A stretch of DNA of 64,000 bases from JBNAGF01 sp049801055 (GTDB taxonomy: Bacteria > Pseudomonadota > Alphaproteobacteria > Rhodobacterales > Rhodobacteraceae): assembly GCF_049801055.1 (NCBI RefSeq), contig NZ_JBNAGF010000004.1, positions 303,364 through 367,363 on the forward strand. The letters are read 5' to 3'. Below, piece after piece: positions 43,798 to 52,051 of the stretch. The notes under the pieces are model-generated. The model was given only the letters and a program-made list of their open reading frames with translations. It searched no databases and was not told the DNA's origin. The translations under genes and the position numbers were made by a program. The stretch's first letter is position 1. Every line of letters begins with the position of its first letter.

Positions 43798-44390
43798 CAA
43801 TAACTCACCTTCTGGAAGACTTCAGTTCAACCGAACTTGGGGCAGGACTTAGACTGATGAGTGACGACGTGCTCGAAGATCAGCGCCTTGCTTCCTTTGA
43901 GCAGGGCTACAGCGCGGGTTGGGAGGACGCGATCGATGCGCAGGCTCAAGAGCAGGGGAAGTTGACAGAACGATTTGTCCAATCCGTTGAAGATATGTCC
44001 TTTGGGTATCACGAAGCGCAAGGACAATTGATCGAGACGCTGACCCCTGTGTTTCGCAGCCTGATCGACGTGGTGCTGCCGACCGCTCTCAATGAATGCC
44101 TTGGCCAACATCTTGTCGAGCAATTGTCAGAGATCGCTCAAGAGGAAGTTGAACAACCCGTATTCCTGCACGTTCCCGCGGGTATGGCAGGTGCCCTCAG
44201 GCCAGTTCTGGTCAAGGAGGTTTCGATGCCTCTGCGTGTCACAGAGGATGCGGCACTGGGTGCAGGGCAGGTTCACATCAGAGTTGGGGATGTCGAAAGA
44301 GAGATCGACGCTGAACACCTCTTGAACTCGATCAGAGAGGCTGTTGCAGCCTTCATTTATCAAAGTACGGAGACGAAACATCATGCGTGA
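43794..44390 (+). CDS. FliH-like flagellar export regulator
   Basis: A 198-residue protein at the position of fliH, coupled to fliF by ATGA and to fliN by an 8-nt overlap. The mid region has heptad-like helices (FEQGYSAGWEDAIDAQAQEQ, where GYSAGWEDA matches the FliH/YscL-type GYxxG motif), and the C-terminal half resembles the V-ATPase subunit E-like part of FliH. FliH binds the FliI ATPase at the export gate. Sequence identity to well-known FliH is low, so this rests partly on context. Confidence 0.75.
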   Translation: MTITHLLEDFSSTELGAGLRLMSDDVLEDQRLASFEQGYSAGWEDAIDAQAQEQGKLTERFVQSVEDMSFGYHEAQGQLIETLTPVFRSLIDVVLPTALNECLGQHLVEQLSEIAQEEVEQPVFLHVPAGMAGALRPVLVKEVSMPLRVTEDAALGAGQVHIRVGDVEREIDAEHLLNSIREAVAAFIYQSTETKHHA

Positions 44391-44670
44391 TAGCGACACG
44401 AGCGCTCATGAAGCGAACAATCCGTTTGTTTCTGTTCCGATCGAAATTACCGTTTCCGTGGGTAAGGCCCGACCGCTGATCCGGGATCTGGTTGGTCTTG
44501 GTGAAAATGCGGTGCTGACACTGGATAAGCGTGTGGAGGATCCGGTCGACCTCTACGTCGGAGACCGTCTTGTTGCACGTGGTCAGTTGGAGGAACTCGA
44601 AGGCGAGTATGCCGGCCAGCTTGCGGTTCGTCTGATCGAGATAGCGAACCTGAAAAATGGTTTGGGATGA
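44383..44670 (+). CDS. fliN: flagellar motor switch protein FliN
   Basis: A 95-residue C-ring protein. The SpoA domain is complete: VPIEITVSVGKARPLIRDLVGLGENAVLTLDK, then VDLYVGDRLVARGQLEELEG. It lacks the N-terminal extension of E. coli FliN, which is normal for alphaproteobacteria. The ATG at 44383 overlaps the stop of the preceding gene, and its own stop overlaps fliP by ATGA. No fliM or fliG is found in the window. Confidence 0.9.
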   Translation: MRDSDTSAHEANNPFVSVPIEITVSVGKARPLIRDLVGLGENAVLTLDKRVEDPVDLYVGDRLVARGQLEELEGEYAGQLAVRLIEIANLKNGLG

Positions 44671-45395
44671 TAAAACTCGTCTCGTATCTGGCGCTGTTTC
44701 TCATGTTGCCCTGCGCCGCAACCGCGCAGGAGCTGTCATTTTCATTTGGCGATGGCGGATCGATCTCCGCTCGGTCGATCCAGATTATTTTGTTGATCAC
44801 GGTTTTGAGCCTCGCGCCCGGGCTGTTGATCATGATCACCTGCTTCCCATTTCTGGTGACGGTTCTATCGATCCTAAGGCAGGCAATCGGATTGCAGCAG
44901 GCGCCACCGAACATGCTGATCGTAAGTTTGGCCCTGTTTCTAACGTATTTCGTTATGGAACCGACGTTCTCGGCCGCGTGGCAGGATGGCCTCCAGCCAT
45001 TGATCGAAGAAACGCTTCCAACTGACGTTGCCTTGGACAGGGCATTGGTTCCGTTCCGCAGTTTCATGGCTGCACGGGTCGAAGACGAGACCTATGCAGC
45101 TATGGCATCACTGCGCCCGGGCGAACTTTCTTTAGTCCCCGAGCCACAGGCACCGCTGTCCGTTCTGGTCCCGAGTTTTCTTCTTTCGGAGATTTCGCGC
45201 GCATTCCAAGTTGGTTTCCTGGTCTTTCTGCCATTCTTGATCATCGATCTTGTCGTTGCGGCCATCCTTATGTCGATGGGCATGATGATGGTGCCGCCAG
45301 CAATAGTCGCCCTTCCTTTCAAACTGGCGTTTTTTGTGGTCGCTGATGGATGGAGTTTGGTGTCGAACGCATTGGTGCGAAGTTACTTTCCTTAG
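44667..45395 (+). CDS. fliP: flagellar type III export gate protein FliP
   Basis: A 242-residue core protein of the export gate. The signal-like N-terminus (ending ATAQELSF) and four membrane helices are visible, with the family signatures LLIMITCFPFLVTVLSILRQAIGLQQAPPN and SEISRAFQVGFLVFLPFLIIDLVVA, MSMGMMMVPPAIVALPFKL. It ends the plus-strand fli operon. fliQ, fliR and flhA/flhB do not follow: the next gene is a gentisate dioxygenase 159 nt away. Confidence 0.94.
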   Translation: MIKLVSYLALFLMLPCAATAQELSFSFGDGGSISARSIQIILLITVLSLAPGLLIMITCFPFLVTVLSILRQAIGLQQAPPNMLIVSLALFLTYFVMEPTFSAAWQDGLQPLIEETLPTDVALDRALVPFRSFMAARVEDETYAAMASLRPGELSLVPEPQAPLSVLVPSFLLSEISRAFQVGFLVFLPFLIIDLVVAAILMSMGMMMVPPAIVALPFKLAFFVVADGWSLVSNALVRSYFP

Positions 45396-45554
45396 GCGGA
45401 TCTGGGGATGTTGGCAGAATTCACAAGGATCCATTTTGGTAACTTGCCGGAACCAAAGAAATTCAGGCCACTCGGTTCGGGGATCTTGCAAATAGACTGG
45501 GCGGTCTCTGGGAAGTATGCCATCTATTGATCCGCGTTGGTCGAGGAGGGTCAG

Positions 45555-46586
45555 ATGTCTGAAGAACTCGGAAAGATCGAAGATCTGCCAGAAGACTATC
45601 GGCACGCATTGCGAGAGGCGGGTGTCGCGCCTTTATGGCCAATGATGCGCAATGTTTTGCCGCATAACGCCCCAAATCCGGTTTCACATGTAGGTCATTG
45701 GTCCTATGCAAACGTCCGCCCCCTGCTTCTTAAAGCCGGCGACCTCACCCCGGTAGAAAAGGCGGAGCGAAGAGTCCTGGTCCTGTCAGATCCCGGACGG
45801 GGTCTGGGTGCGATGCAGGCCACAGCGTCGATCTATCTGGGATTGCAGCTTTTGCTGCCGGGGGAAGCGGCGCCCGCCCACCGTCACACCCCCTCTGCAG
45901 CGCGGATTGTCGTTGAAGGCGAAGGCGGTTTTACTGTCGTAGATGGAGAAAGATTGCCTATGAAAGAGGGCGACCTCGTCCTCACGCCCGGGGGAGATTG
46001 GCACGATCATGGGCATGATGGAGATGAGCCCGTCGTCTGGCTCGACGCTCTGGACCTGCCATTGTTTGTCTATCTGGAAGGCTCATATGCAATTGAAGGC
46101 GAACTCCAAGCCCAAAGGAATCGGCCAGATGCCAGCGCGGTTGAATATGCTGCTCCGGGAATGGTGCCTTCACGAACTGGCGGGCGCGGGGCACGGCGAT
46201 ACCCGATGATGCGTTACCCTTGGAGTGCGGCCGAGGAAGCTTTGCGGGCAATGGCACGACACGGAGAGGTCGCGGAATTGGACTACATCAATCCGGAAAC
46301 CGGAGATGCCGTTTTACCGGCGCTCGGGTTCACGGCAATGATGCTGAAATCCGGGCAAACTGAGCAACCCCCGCTGCGCTCCTGCTCATCGGCCTTTCAC
46401 GTTGTTCGCGGATCGGGACGCACCGTGATCGATGGGATCGAAGTTGCCTGGCAGGAAAAGGACACGTTCACGGCTCCGATTTTTGCCGAGTTGGTTCATG
46501 AGGCTGATGAAGAGAGCTTTCTGATCCGAATTCACGACCGTCCGCTTCAGGACAAGCTGGGCTATTATGAGGAAAGAACAAGATGA
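45555..46586 (+). CDS. gentisate 1,2-dioxygenase
   Basis: Fe(II)-dependent double-cupin enzyme that opens the ring of gentisate (2,5-dihydroxybenzoate) to maleylpyruvate. In the 343-residue protein the first cupin has the metal histidines H109 and H111 (PAHRHTPSAAR) and H150 (GGDWHDHGHD). The second cupin (AFHVVRGSGRTVIDG) is structural. The ATG at 45555 follows GAGGAGGG, so an upstream TTG at 45537 is not used. It is coupled by ATGA to the hydrolase gene, and 3-hydroxybenzoate 6-hydroxylase follows. Confidence 0.92.
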   Translation: MSEELGKIEDLPEDYRHALREAGVAPLWPMMRNVLPHNAPNPVSHVGHWSYANVRPLLLKAGDLTPVEKAERRVLVLSDPGRGLGAMQATASIYLGLQLLLPGEAAPAHRHTPSAARIVVEGEGGFTVVDGERLPMKEGDLVLTPGGDWHDHGHDGDEPVVWLDALDLPLFVYLEGSYAIEGELQAQRNRPDASAVEYAAPGMVPSRTGGRGARRYPMMRYPWSAAEEALRAMARHGEVAELDYINPETGDAVLPALGFTAMMLKSGQTEQPPLRSCSSAFHVVRGSGRTVIDGIEVAWQEKDTFTAPIFAELVHEADEESFLIRIHDRPLQDKLGYYEERTR

Positions 46587-47281
46587 ACGAAACGCTGTTT
46601 GATCTGCCGCCGGTTCCCGCCATCCCTGTCAACGGCGAAACTGCCGGCTACCCGATCGGGCGCATCTTCTGCGTAGGGCGCAACTATGCTGCCCATGCCG
46701 CTGAGATGGGCGCAGAAGTTGACCGCGAGGCACCGTTCTACTTTACCAAGTCCCCGGCTGCGGCTGTTCTGAGCGGTGCAACGGTGCCTTACCCTCCGGG
46801 CACCGAGAATTATCACTATGAGATGGAGCTGGCGCTCGCAATTGGAGCCCCGATGTTTCGCGCGGCATCTGCCGAAGCCTGGGCCGGGGTTTATGCCTAT
46901 GGCTGCAGTCTGGACATGACTCGGCGCGACTTGCAGATCCGTGAAAGGAACAAACAAAGACCCTGGGATCTTGGAAAAGACGTTGAGAATTCGGCTGTGT
47001 TTTCTCGCCTGACACGAGTTTCGGAGTGGGGTCATCCAGATGACCAAAGGATTCAACTTTCGGTCAATGGAAAAGTGCGCCAGGACGGAAGCTTTTCGGA
47101 GTTGATATGGAAGATTGATGAAATCATTTGCCATCTTTCCCAGTTTTATCACCTCAGACCTGGAGACCTGATCATGACGGGGACTCCCGCTGGTGTCGGA
47201 CCAGTAAAAGCAGGTGATCACATCAGTGGTGGGATTGACGGGCTGGATCCTATTTCTTTGACTTTGGGCCAGGCGGAGTAG
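46583..47281 (+). CDS. fumarylacetoacetate hydrolase-family protein, probable fumarylpyruvate hydrolase
   Basis: A 232-residue FAH-fold hydrolase with the metal site YHYEMELALAIG, IFCVGRNYAAHAAEMG at the start, and MTGTPAGVGPVKAGD at the end. In the gentisate route it splits fumarylpyruvate into fumarate and pyruvate. Context between gentisate dioxygenase and the hydroxylase supports this over other FAH substrates. No maleylpyruvate isomerase is seen next to it, so it might act on maleylpyruvate directly, or the isomerase may be elsewhere. Confidence 0.87.
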   Translation: MNETLFDLPPVPAIPVNGETAGYPIGRIFCVGRNYAAHAAEMGAEVDREAPFYFTKSPAAAVLSGATVPYPPGTENYHYEMELALAIGAPMFRAASAEAWAGVYAYGCSLDMTRRDLQIRERNKQRPWDLGKDVENSAVFSRLTRVSEWGHPDDQRIQLSVNGKVRQDGSFSELIWKIDEIICHLSQFYHLRPGDLIMTGTPAGVGPVKAGDHISGGIDGLDPISLTLGQAE

Positions 47282-47287
47282 ACGACA

Positions 47288-48463
47288 ATGCCAAACCGGG
47301 TCCTGATTGCCGGAGGCGGGATTGGAGGTTTGGCGGCAGCTATCGGTCTGGCTCGGCAAGGATGGTCGGTTCTTGTCCTGGAAAAGTTGGAGAAATTCGG
47401 AGAAATCGGCGCAGGAATCCAGCTGGGACCGAATGCTTTTCATGCCTTTGACCGGCTTGGGGTAGGCGGCACCGCTCGAAAGATGGCTGTGTTTATCGAC
47501 AACCTTCGCCTGATGGATGCGATATCCGGAGACGAGATTACACGAATACCGTTAGGTGAAGAATTCCGCCTACACATGGGAAACCCTTACGCGGTTGTGC
47601 ATCGGGGGGAAATGCACGGGATATTGCTGGAGGCTTGCCAAGCGCATCCGCGCATTGAACTTTGGACAAATAGCCAAGTGGTGGAATACACGCATCTGCC
47701 AGATGGGATCGTTGCTCATCTTTCCGATGGACGGCAAGTTCAGGGCTCTATCCTCATCGGAGCCGATGGACTCTGGTCGCGGGTTCGCCGGCAGATGTTG
47801 GCTGACGGGCCGCCCCGTGTTTCCGGGCATACGACCTATCGTTCGGTCATACCGGTTGGGGAAATGCCCGAAGACCTGCGATGGAATGCGGCAACCCTTT
47901 GGGCGGGACCGAAATGCCACATCGTTCACTATCCGTTGTCCGGTTGGAAGTTGTTCAACCTAGTCGTGACTTATCACAACGACGCGCCTGAGCCGGTGGC
48001 CGGGCTGCCTGTTGGACATGACGAAGTACTGAAGGGGTTTGAGCATGTGCATCCTGTCGCCCGTCAGGTCATCGAGAGAGGGCAGGGGTGGAAGCTTTGG
48101 GTTCTTTGCGACCGGGAACCGGTGATGAAGTGGACGGATGGGCCGGTAGGATTGCTTGGCGATGCCGCTCATCCGATGCTTCAGTACTTTGCTCAAGGTG
48201 CCTGCATGGCGGTTGAGGATGCCGTTTGTCTTTCAGATGCACTGTCGGATCCCAAAGCTGATCCAGGCTCTGCTTTGCTTGCCTATCAGAATGCGCGGGC
48301 CTTGCGAACGGCGCGGGTTCAACTGCAGTCGCGCGAAATCGGTAATCATATTTATCATCCGGAAGGCGCGCATGCGGCCCTGCGAAACCAGATCATGAGG
48401 AGCAAGTCGCCACAAGACTGGTACGAGGCCCTTGGCTGGCTCTACGGCAAATTATCTACCTAG
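47288..48463 (+). CDS. FAD monooxygenase, probable 3-hydroxybenzoate 6-hydroxylase
   Basis: A 391-residue class A flavoprotein hydroxylase. It has the FAD loop VLIAGGGIGGLAAAIGLARQG, the second motif LIGADGLWSRVR, and the DG motif LLGDAAHPMLQYFAQGACMAVEDA. Overall it resembles salicylate and 3-hydroxybenzoate hydroxylases. As the neighbours degrade gentisate, 3-hydroxybenzoate 6-hydroxylation to gentisate is the best guess; salicylate 5-hydroxylases are usually multicomponent, and salicylate 1-hydroxylase would make catechol. The next gene is the TRAP solute-binding protein. Confidence 0.85.
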   Translation: MPNRVLIAGGGIGGLAAAIGLARQGWSVLVLEKLEKFGEIGAGIQLGPNAFHAFDRLGVGGTARKMAVFIDNLRLMDAISGDEITRIPLGEEFRLHMGNPYAVVHRGEMHGILLEACQAHPRIELWTNSQVVEYTHLPDGIVAHLSDGRQVQGSILIGADGLWSRVRRQMLADGPPRVSGHTTYRSVIPVGEMPEDLRWNAATLWAGPKCHIVHYPLSGWKLFNLVVTYHNDAPEPVAGLPVGHDEVLKGFEHVHPVARQVIERGQGWKLWVLCDREPVMKWTDGPVGLLGDAAHPMLQYFAQGACMAVEDAVCLSDALSDPKADPGSALLAYQNARALRTARVQLQSREIGNHIYHPEGAHAALRNQIMRSKSPQDWYEALGWLYGKLST

Positions 48464-48504
48464 CCTATTGATAGTTACAAATGCACCTAATACGACGTAA
48501 AAAG

Positions 48505-48543
48505 TTGACATTTACCGACCGAACGGTCAGTTGTTGAAACAAC
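48505..48543. promoter_or_regulatory. two adjacent palindromes (possible TetR-type operator) upstream of the TRAP genes
   Basis: A -35-like TTGACA at 48505-48510 is followed by GACCGAACGGTC (48517-48528), a perfect palindrome with GACCG arms of the kind bound by many TetR-family regulators. Next comes GTTGTTGAAACAAC (48530-48543), a second palindrome with GTTGTT arms. No good -10 at standard spacing is evident. No TetR gene lies in the block. Confidence 0.45.
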
Positions 48544-48615
48544 CGACATGTCTGAGAGAGATTCGGGCATAATTCAATAGTTTCACGGCTGCGCATTGCA
48601 ACATTCTTTCGGGTT

Positions 48616-48629
48616 TGCATGATAGTGCG
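48616..48629 (+). promoter_or_regulatory. candidate BoxR operator (TGCA-N6-TGC) before the TRAP operon
   Basis: TGCATGATAGTGCG, 28-41 nt before the dctP ATG. The first 13 bases recur exactly at 51912-51924 ahead of benzoate-CoA ligase. This fits the repeated TGCA-type sites reported for BoxR/BzdR regulators. It implies control of uptake together with the box genes. Confidence 0.6.
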
Positions 48630-48656
48630 TGAATACGGTCAAAGGGGAGGAATCAC

Positions 48657-49703
48657 ATGACCACTCGTAGAATGCTACTTGGCGCAATGAGCGCAGCAGC
48701 GATTGCGGCCTTTGGGGCGACATCTGCAATGGCGCAGGAAGTGACGTTGAAACTTCATCAGTTCCTACCGGCACAAGCCAACGTTCCAAAACTAATTCTT
48801 GATGTTTGGGCCGATAAAGTGGAAGCGGATTCCGACGGTCGTATCAAAATCGACCGTTACCCTTCGATGCAACTGGGTGGTAAGCCGCCTGAGTTGATGG
48901 ACCAGGCCATCGACGGCGTTGCAGACATCGTCTGGACTGTGGTTGGTTACACACCCGGTCGCTATCCATCGACCGAAGTGTTCGAACTGCCCTTCATGAT
49001 GACCAATGCGCGCGCAGTGTCGCACGCATACTGGGAAATGTTTGAAAAGCACATGAAAGACACCGAGTTCAAAGATGTTCATATTCTGGCAACGTGGGTT
49101 CACGGGCCGGGCATGATTCACACAGCTGACCCGGTTGAAACACCAGCTGACCTGCAGGGCATGAAAATTCGTGGCGGCTCCCGCTCGGTCAATTCTCTTT
49201 TGACCGAACTGGGGGCGACGCCAGTTGGTATGCCTGTGCCTGCCGTTCCGGAAGGACTCTCCAAAGGCGTTATCGACGGCACCACTATTCCGTGGGAAGT
49301 TACGGCGGCTCTGAAGGTTCCTGAACTGGTAGAGAACCATACCGAGTTCACAGGAAAGGCGTTGTACACGCTGACTTTTGTCTTGGCGATGAACAAGGCC
49401 AAATATGACGGTTTGCCCGATGATCTGAAGAAAGTCATTGATGACAATTCCGGTCTTGATCTTTCGGTTTTCGCCGGAGGCACACAGGCGGACGCGGATG
49501 GTCCCTCGCGCGAGATGGCGCTGGATCTTGGCAACAACGTAATCACGCTTGACGAAGCCCAGACCGCAGAATGGCGGGAGCTGTCGCAGCCGATCTACGA
49601 CCAGTGGATCGCTGACATGGCCGAAAAGGGCAAAGACGGTCAGGCGCTGATCGACGAAGCTACCATGCTGATCGAAAAGTATACGCCTCAGTACTCGAAC
49701 TGA
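48657..49703 (+). CDS. TRAP transporter solute-binding protein (DctP family)
   Basis: A 348-residue periplasmic binding protein with a signal peptide (MTTRRMLLGAMSAAAIAAFGATSAMAQ). The family arginine that contacts the substrate carboxylate is in MKIRGGSRSVNSLL, with GATPVGMPVPAVPEGLSKGVIDG following. The leader GGGGAGG sits just before the ATG. DctQ and DctM follow. Its place between the gentisate and benzoyl-CoA genes and the shared operator suggest an aromatic acid such as benzoate or hydroxybenzoate as ligand (inference). Confidence 0.92.
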   Translation: MTTRRMLLGAMSAAAIAAFGATSAMAQEVTLKLHQFLPAQANVPKLILDVWADKVEADSDGRIKIDRYPSMQLGGKPPELMDQAIDGVADIVWTVVGYTPGRYPSTEVFELPFMMTNARAVSHAYWEMFEKHMKDTEFKDVHILATWVHGPGMIHTADPVETPADLQGMKIRGGSRSVNSLLTELGATPVGMPVPAVPEGLSKGVIDGTTIPWEVTAALKVPELVENHTEFTGKALYTLTFVLAMNKAKYDGLPDDLKKVIDDNSGLDLSVFAGGTQADADGPSREMALDLGNNVITLDEAQTAEWRELSQPIYDQWIADMAEKGKDGQALIDEATMLIEKYTPQYSN

Positions 49704-49721
49704 TAGCGGTGCAAACGAAGC

Positions 49722-49748
49722 AGCCGCGGCGACATGCTCGCCGCGGCT
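49722..49748 (+). terminator. stem-loop between dctP and dctQ (attenuator or mRNA-stabilising)
   Basis: AGCCGCGGCGA (49722-49732) pairs perfectly over 11 bp with TCGCCGCGGCT (49738-49748), loop CATGC. Only TT follows, so it is a poor full terminator. Such hairpins after binding-protein genes commonly let the binding protein be made in excess of the permease. Confidence 0.7.
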
Positions 49749-49776
49749 TTGCGTATCCGGAAAAGGAACGGGGTGC

Positions 49777-50361
49777 ATGCACAAGCACATGACGGCGTTG
49801 GCAAGAACAATGGCCGCGATCGGCGGAATTGTCCTGACGTTGCTTATCCTATTGACATGTCTGTCAATCGCCGGGCGGTTGCTGAATGGCTTTTTTCACG
49901 GAGGGTTCATGCAAGGCCTGATGCCGGGCTTCGCAAACTGGATGCTGGACGTGGGTGTGGGCCCGATCAACGGTGATTTCGAACTTGTCGAGGCAGGCGT
50001 TGCATTTGCCATCTTTTCCTTCATTCCGTTGTGTCAAATTACCGCTGGTCACGCGTCGGTCGATATTCTGGCAAACAATTTTCCGAAACGAGTGAACCGC
50101 TTTCTCCGCATGATCACCGAAATCGCTTTTGCCGCAGTGCTGATACTGATCGCTGTGCGACTTGGTGACGGGATGCTGAGCAAACTTCGAAATGGAGAAA
50201 CATCGTTTCTGCTTCAGTTCCCGGTCTGGTGGGCCTACGCGGCCAGTCTTGTAGCGGCGATGGTAGCAGCACTGGTCGGCGTCTACATGGCTGCCATTAG
50301 GACATACGAATTTCTGACTGGCCGAATTCTGATCTGGGATGGCGTGGAGGCCGAACAATGA
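49777..50361 (+). CDS. TRAP transporter small permease (DctQ family)
   Basis: A 194-residue four-helix membrane protein. It has a first helix with IGGIVLTLLILLTCLSIAGRLL, then an extended loop rich in Gly and Phe, then FAIFSFIPLCQITAGHASVDILANNFPKR, where QITAGHASVDI matches the DctQ family core. It bridges the binding protein and the DctM permease. Overlaps dctM by ATGA. An ATG at codon 5 is an alternative start. Confidence 0.88.
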   Translation: MHKHMTALARTMAAIGGIVLTLLILLTCLSIAGRLLNGFFHGGFMQGLMPGFANWMLDVGVGPINGDFELVEAGVAFAIFSFIPLCQITAGHASVDILANNFPKRVNRFLRMITEIAFAAVLILIAVRLGDGMLSKLRNGETSFLLQFPVWWAYAASLVAAMVAALVGVYMAAIRTYEFLTGRILIWDGVEAEQ

Positions 50362-51854
50362 CGACCTTAGAAATTGGCATTGCCTCCTTCCCCGCATTAA
50401 TGGTCCTGATTTTTCTTCGGGTTCCGATCGGGCTTGCCATGTTCCTGACCGGGCTTGTCGGCCTGGTAATCGTGACGGATGGAACCCAGGTTGCCTTCGG
50501 GCGCTTGAAAAGTGAGACATATTCAACGTTTTCGTCTTATTCGCTGACGATCGTTCCGATGTTCCTGTTGATGGGTCATTTTGCAACGCTGGGCGGGATG
50601 TCCAGTGCGCTGTTCAAAGCCGCCGAAGGCTTTCTTGGTCACCGTCGCGGAGGGGTAGCGATGGCTGCAATCGGCGCCTGCGCGGGTTTCGGGGCCATTT
50701 GCGGCTCGTCGCTTGCAACTGCCGCCACCATGGGGCGGGTCGCACTGCCGGAACTCAAAGAATACGGCTATGCCGGTGGGTTCTCGACCGCGACACTGGC
50801 CGCCGGAGGCACGTTGGGTATCCTCATCCCGCCTTCGGTGGTCTTGGTTATCTATGCAATTCTGACGGAACAGAATATCGCCAAGCTCTTTCTGGCGGCC
50901 TTCATACCGGGAATTCTTGCCGCCATTGGTTACGTGGTTGCGATTTCAATCTATGTCCGTCTTTACCCCGAAAGTGCCGGTACCCGACCCGCCGTGCCTT
51001 GGGGCGAGCGGTTCACCGCGTTGTTTCACGTCTGGCCCGTTCTTTTGGTTTTTGGGCTGGTTGTCGGCGGCATCTATCTCGGTTGGTTTACTCCAACAGA
51101 GGGTGCCGCGGTCGGGGCGTTCGGAACCGGACTGATTGCCTTTCTGAATGGAGGGCTGAACCGTGAAAGTCTGGTGGATAGCTTCATGGTGACAGCAAGG
51201 TCAACCGCGATGATCTTTTTCATTGTGTTGGGGGCGGGATTCTACAACGGCTTTCTGGCGCTGACACAGGTGCCTCAAGAGTTGGCAGATTTCGTGGTTC
51301 GGCAGGGTTGGAGCCCGTGGATGGTGCTGTCAATGATCCTCGTTTTCTACCTTATCTTCGGATGCCTCATGGACTCGCTTTCCATGATCCTACTGACGAT
51401 CCCGATCTTCTTTCCGGTTATTTCGGTTATGGATTTCGACATGGTTAATCTGGCTGTGCTTCAGGCCGATGCCGCCAGAGAAGTGCTAAACGCTGGAGTT
51501 CCCGAGGGAATGGGCGCAGAGATGCTGGCGTCGATTCAGGATGCGATTGCAACCGGAACCGAGTTGACTCGAGAGCAGATGAAAGAACTCGGTGTTCGGG
51601 TCACAAAAGGTATGGCCAACCGAATGGAGGCCGAACAGGTTGCGATCTGGTTTGGTATCCTTGTCCTAATTGTAGTGGAAGTCGGTCTGATTACGCCACC
51701 TGTGGGGATGAACCTTTTCATCATCAACGCGATGGATCGCAAAACGCGTATCGTAGACACTTACAAGGCTGTGATGTTCTTCGTGACCTCGGATCTTGTC
51801 AGGGTGGTCATTCTTGTTCTGTTTCCTTCGATTACGCTTTTTCTGCTTCGCTAA
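50358..51854 (+). CDS. TRAP transporter large permease (DctM family) with an inserted segment
   Basis: A 498-residue ion-coupled permease of about 12 helices. Family blocks are FATLGGMSSALFKAAEGFLGHRRGG, GTLGILIPPSVVLVIYAILTEQNIAKLF, FYLIFGCLMDSLSMILLTIPIFFPVI and VVEVGLITPPVGMNLFIINAM. It is about 70 residues longer than usual DctM. The excess lies at residues about 361-429, a hydrophilic, helical insert (AREVLNAGVPEGMGAEM through GVRVTKGMANRMEAEQ) placed just before the last conserved membrane block. The frame is clean on both sides, so the insert looks natural. Confidence 0.9.
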   Translation: MTTLEIGIASFPALMVLIFLRVPIGLAMFLTGLVGLVIVTDGTQVAFGRLKSETYSTFSSYSLTIVPMFLLMGHFATLGGMSSALFKAAEGFLGHRRGGVAMAAIGACAGFGAICGSSLATAATMGRVALPELKEYGYAGGFSTATLAAGGTLGILIPPSVVLVIYAILTEQNIAKLFLAAFIPGILAAIGYVVAISIYVRLYPESAGTRPAVPWGERFTALFHVWPVLLVFGLVVGGIYLGWFTPTEGAAVGAFGTGLIAFLNGGLNRESLVDSFMVTARSTAMIFFIVLGAGFYNGFLALTQVPQELADFVVRQGWSPWMVLSMILVFYLIFGCLMDSLSMILLTIPIFFPVISVMDFDMVNLAVLQADAAREVLNAGVPEGMGAEMLASIQDAIATGTELTREQMKELGVRVTKGMANRMEAEQVAIWFGILVLIVVEVGLITPPVGMNLFIINAMDRKTRIVDTYKAVMFFVTSDLVRVVILVLFPSITLFLLR

Positions 51855-51876
51855 ACAGGTGTCAAAGAAAATTGGG

Positions 51877-51903
51877 TTCGGCCCGGGTGCATACCGGGCC
51901 GAA
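51877..51903 (+). terminator. probable terminator after the TRAP operon
   Basis: TTCGGCCCGG (51877-51886) pairs perfectly with CCGGGCCGAA (51894-51903), loop GTGCATA, followed by GTCGTTTG. The U-run is weak, but the stem and its place after the dctM stop fit transcription termination ahead of the bclA promoter. Confidence 0.6.
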
Positions 51904-51911
51904 GTCGTTTG

Positions 51912-51948
51912 TGCATGATAGTGCTACAGTCTTTAGCAATATCTTGCA
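51912..51948 (+). promoter_or_regulatory. two candidate BoxR operators upstream of bclA
   Basis: TGCATGATAGTGCT at 51912-51925 on the plus strand. AGCAATATCTTGCA at 51935-51948, which reads TGCAAGATATTGCT on the minus strand. Both are TGCA-N6-TGCT, in inverted orientation with 9 nt between. They lie about 104-140 nt before the benzoate-CoA ligase start. Confidence 0.65.
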
Positions 51949-52051
51949 TACATGACGGGATGGTGCATTATCCTCCATACTGAAGGTAGACAGTGACCAG
52001 AGTGGGCGCATCCCGGATATCCACAGAAAGGTCCACCAGGGAGGAAGGGCC

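Noticed and set aside
45486..45500. TTGCAAATAG before gentisate dioxygenase as a BoxR site
   Set aside because: It has one TGCA but no second TGC at the 6-nt spacing, so the gentisate operon does not obviously share the BoxR element.
48792..49790. Minus-strand open frame (332 codons) opposite the TRAP binding protein
   Set aside because: Antisense shadow; it would also run through the stem-loop at 49722-49748.
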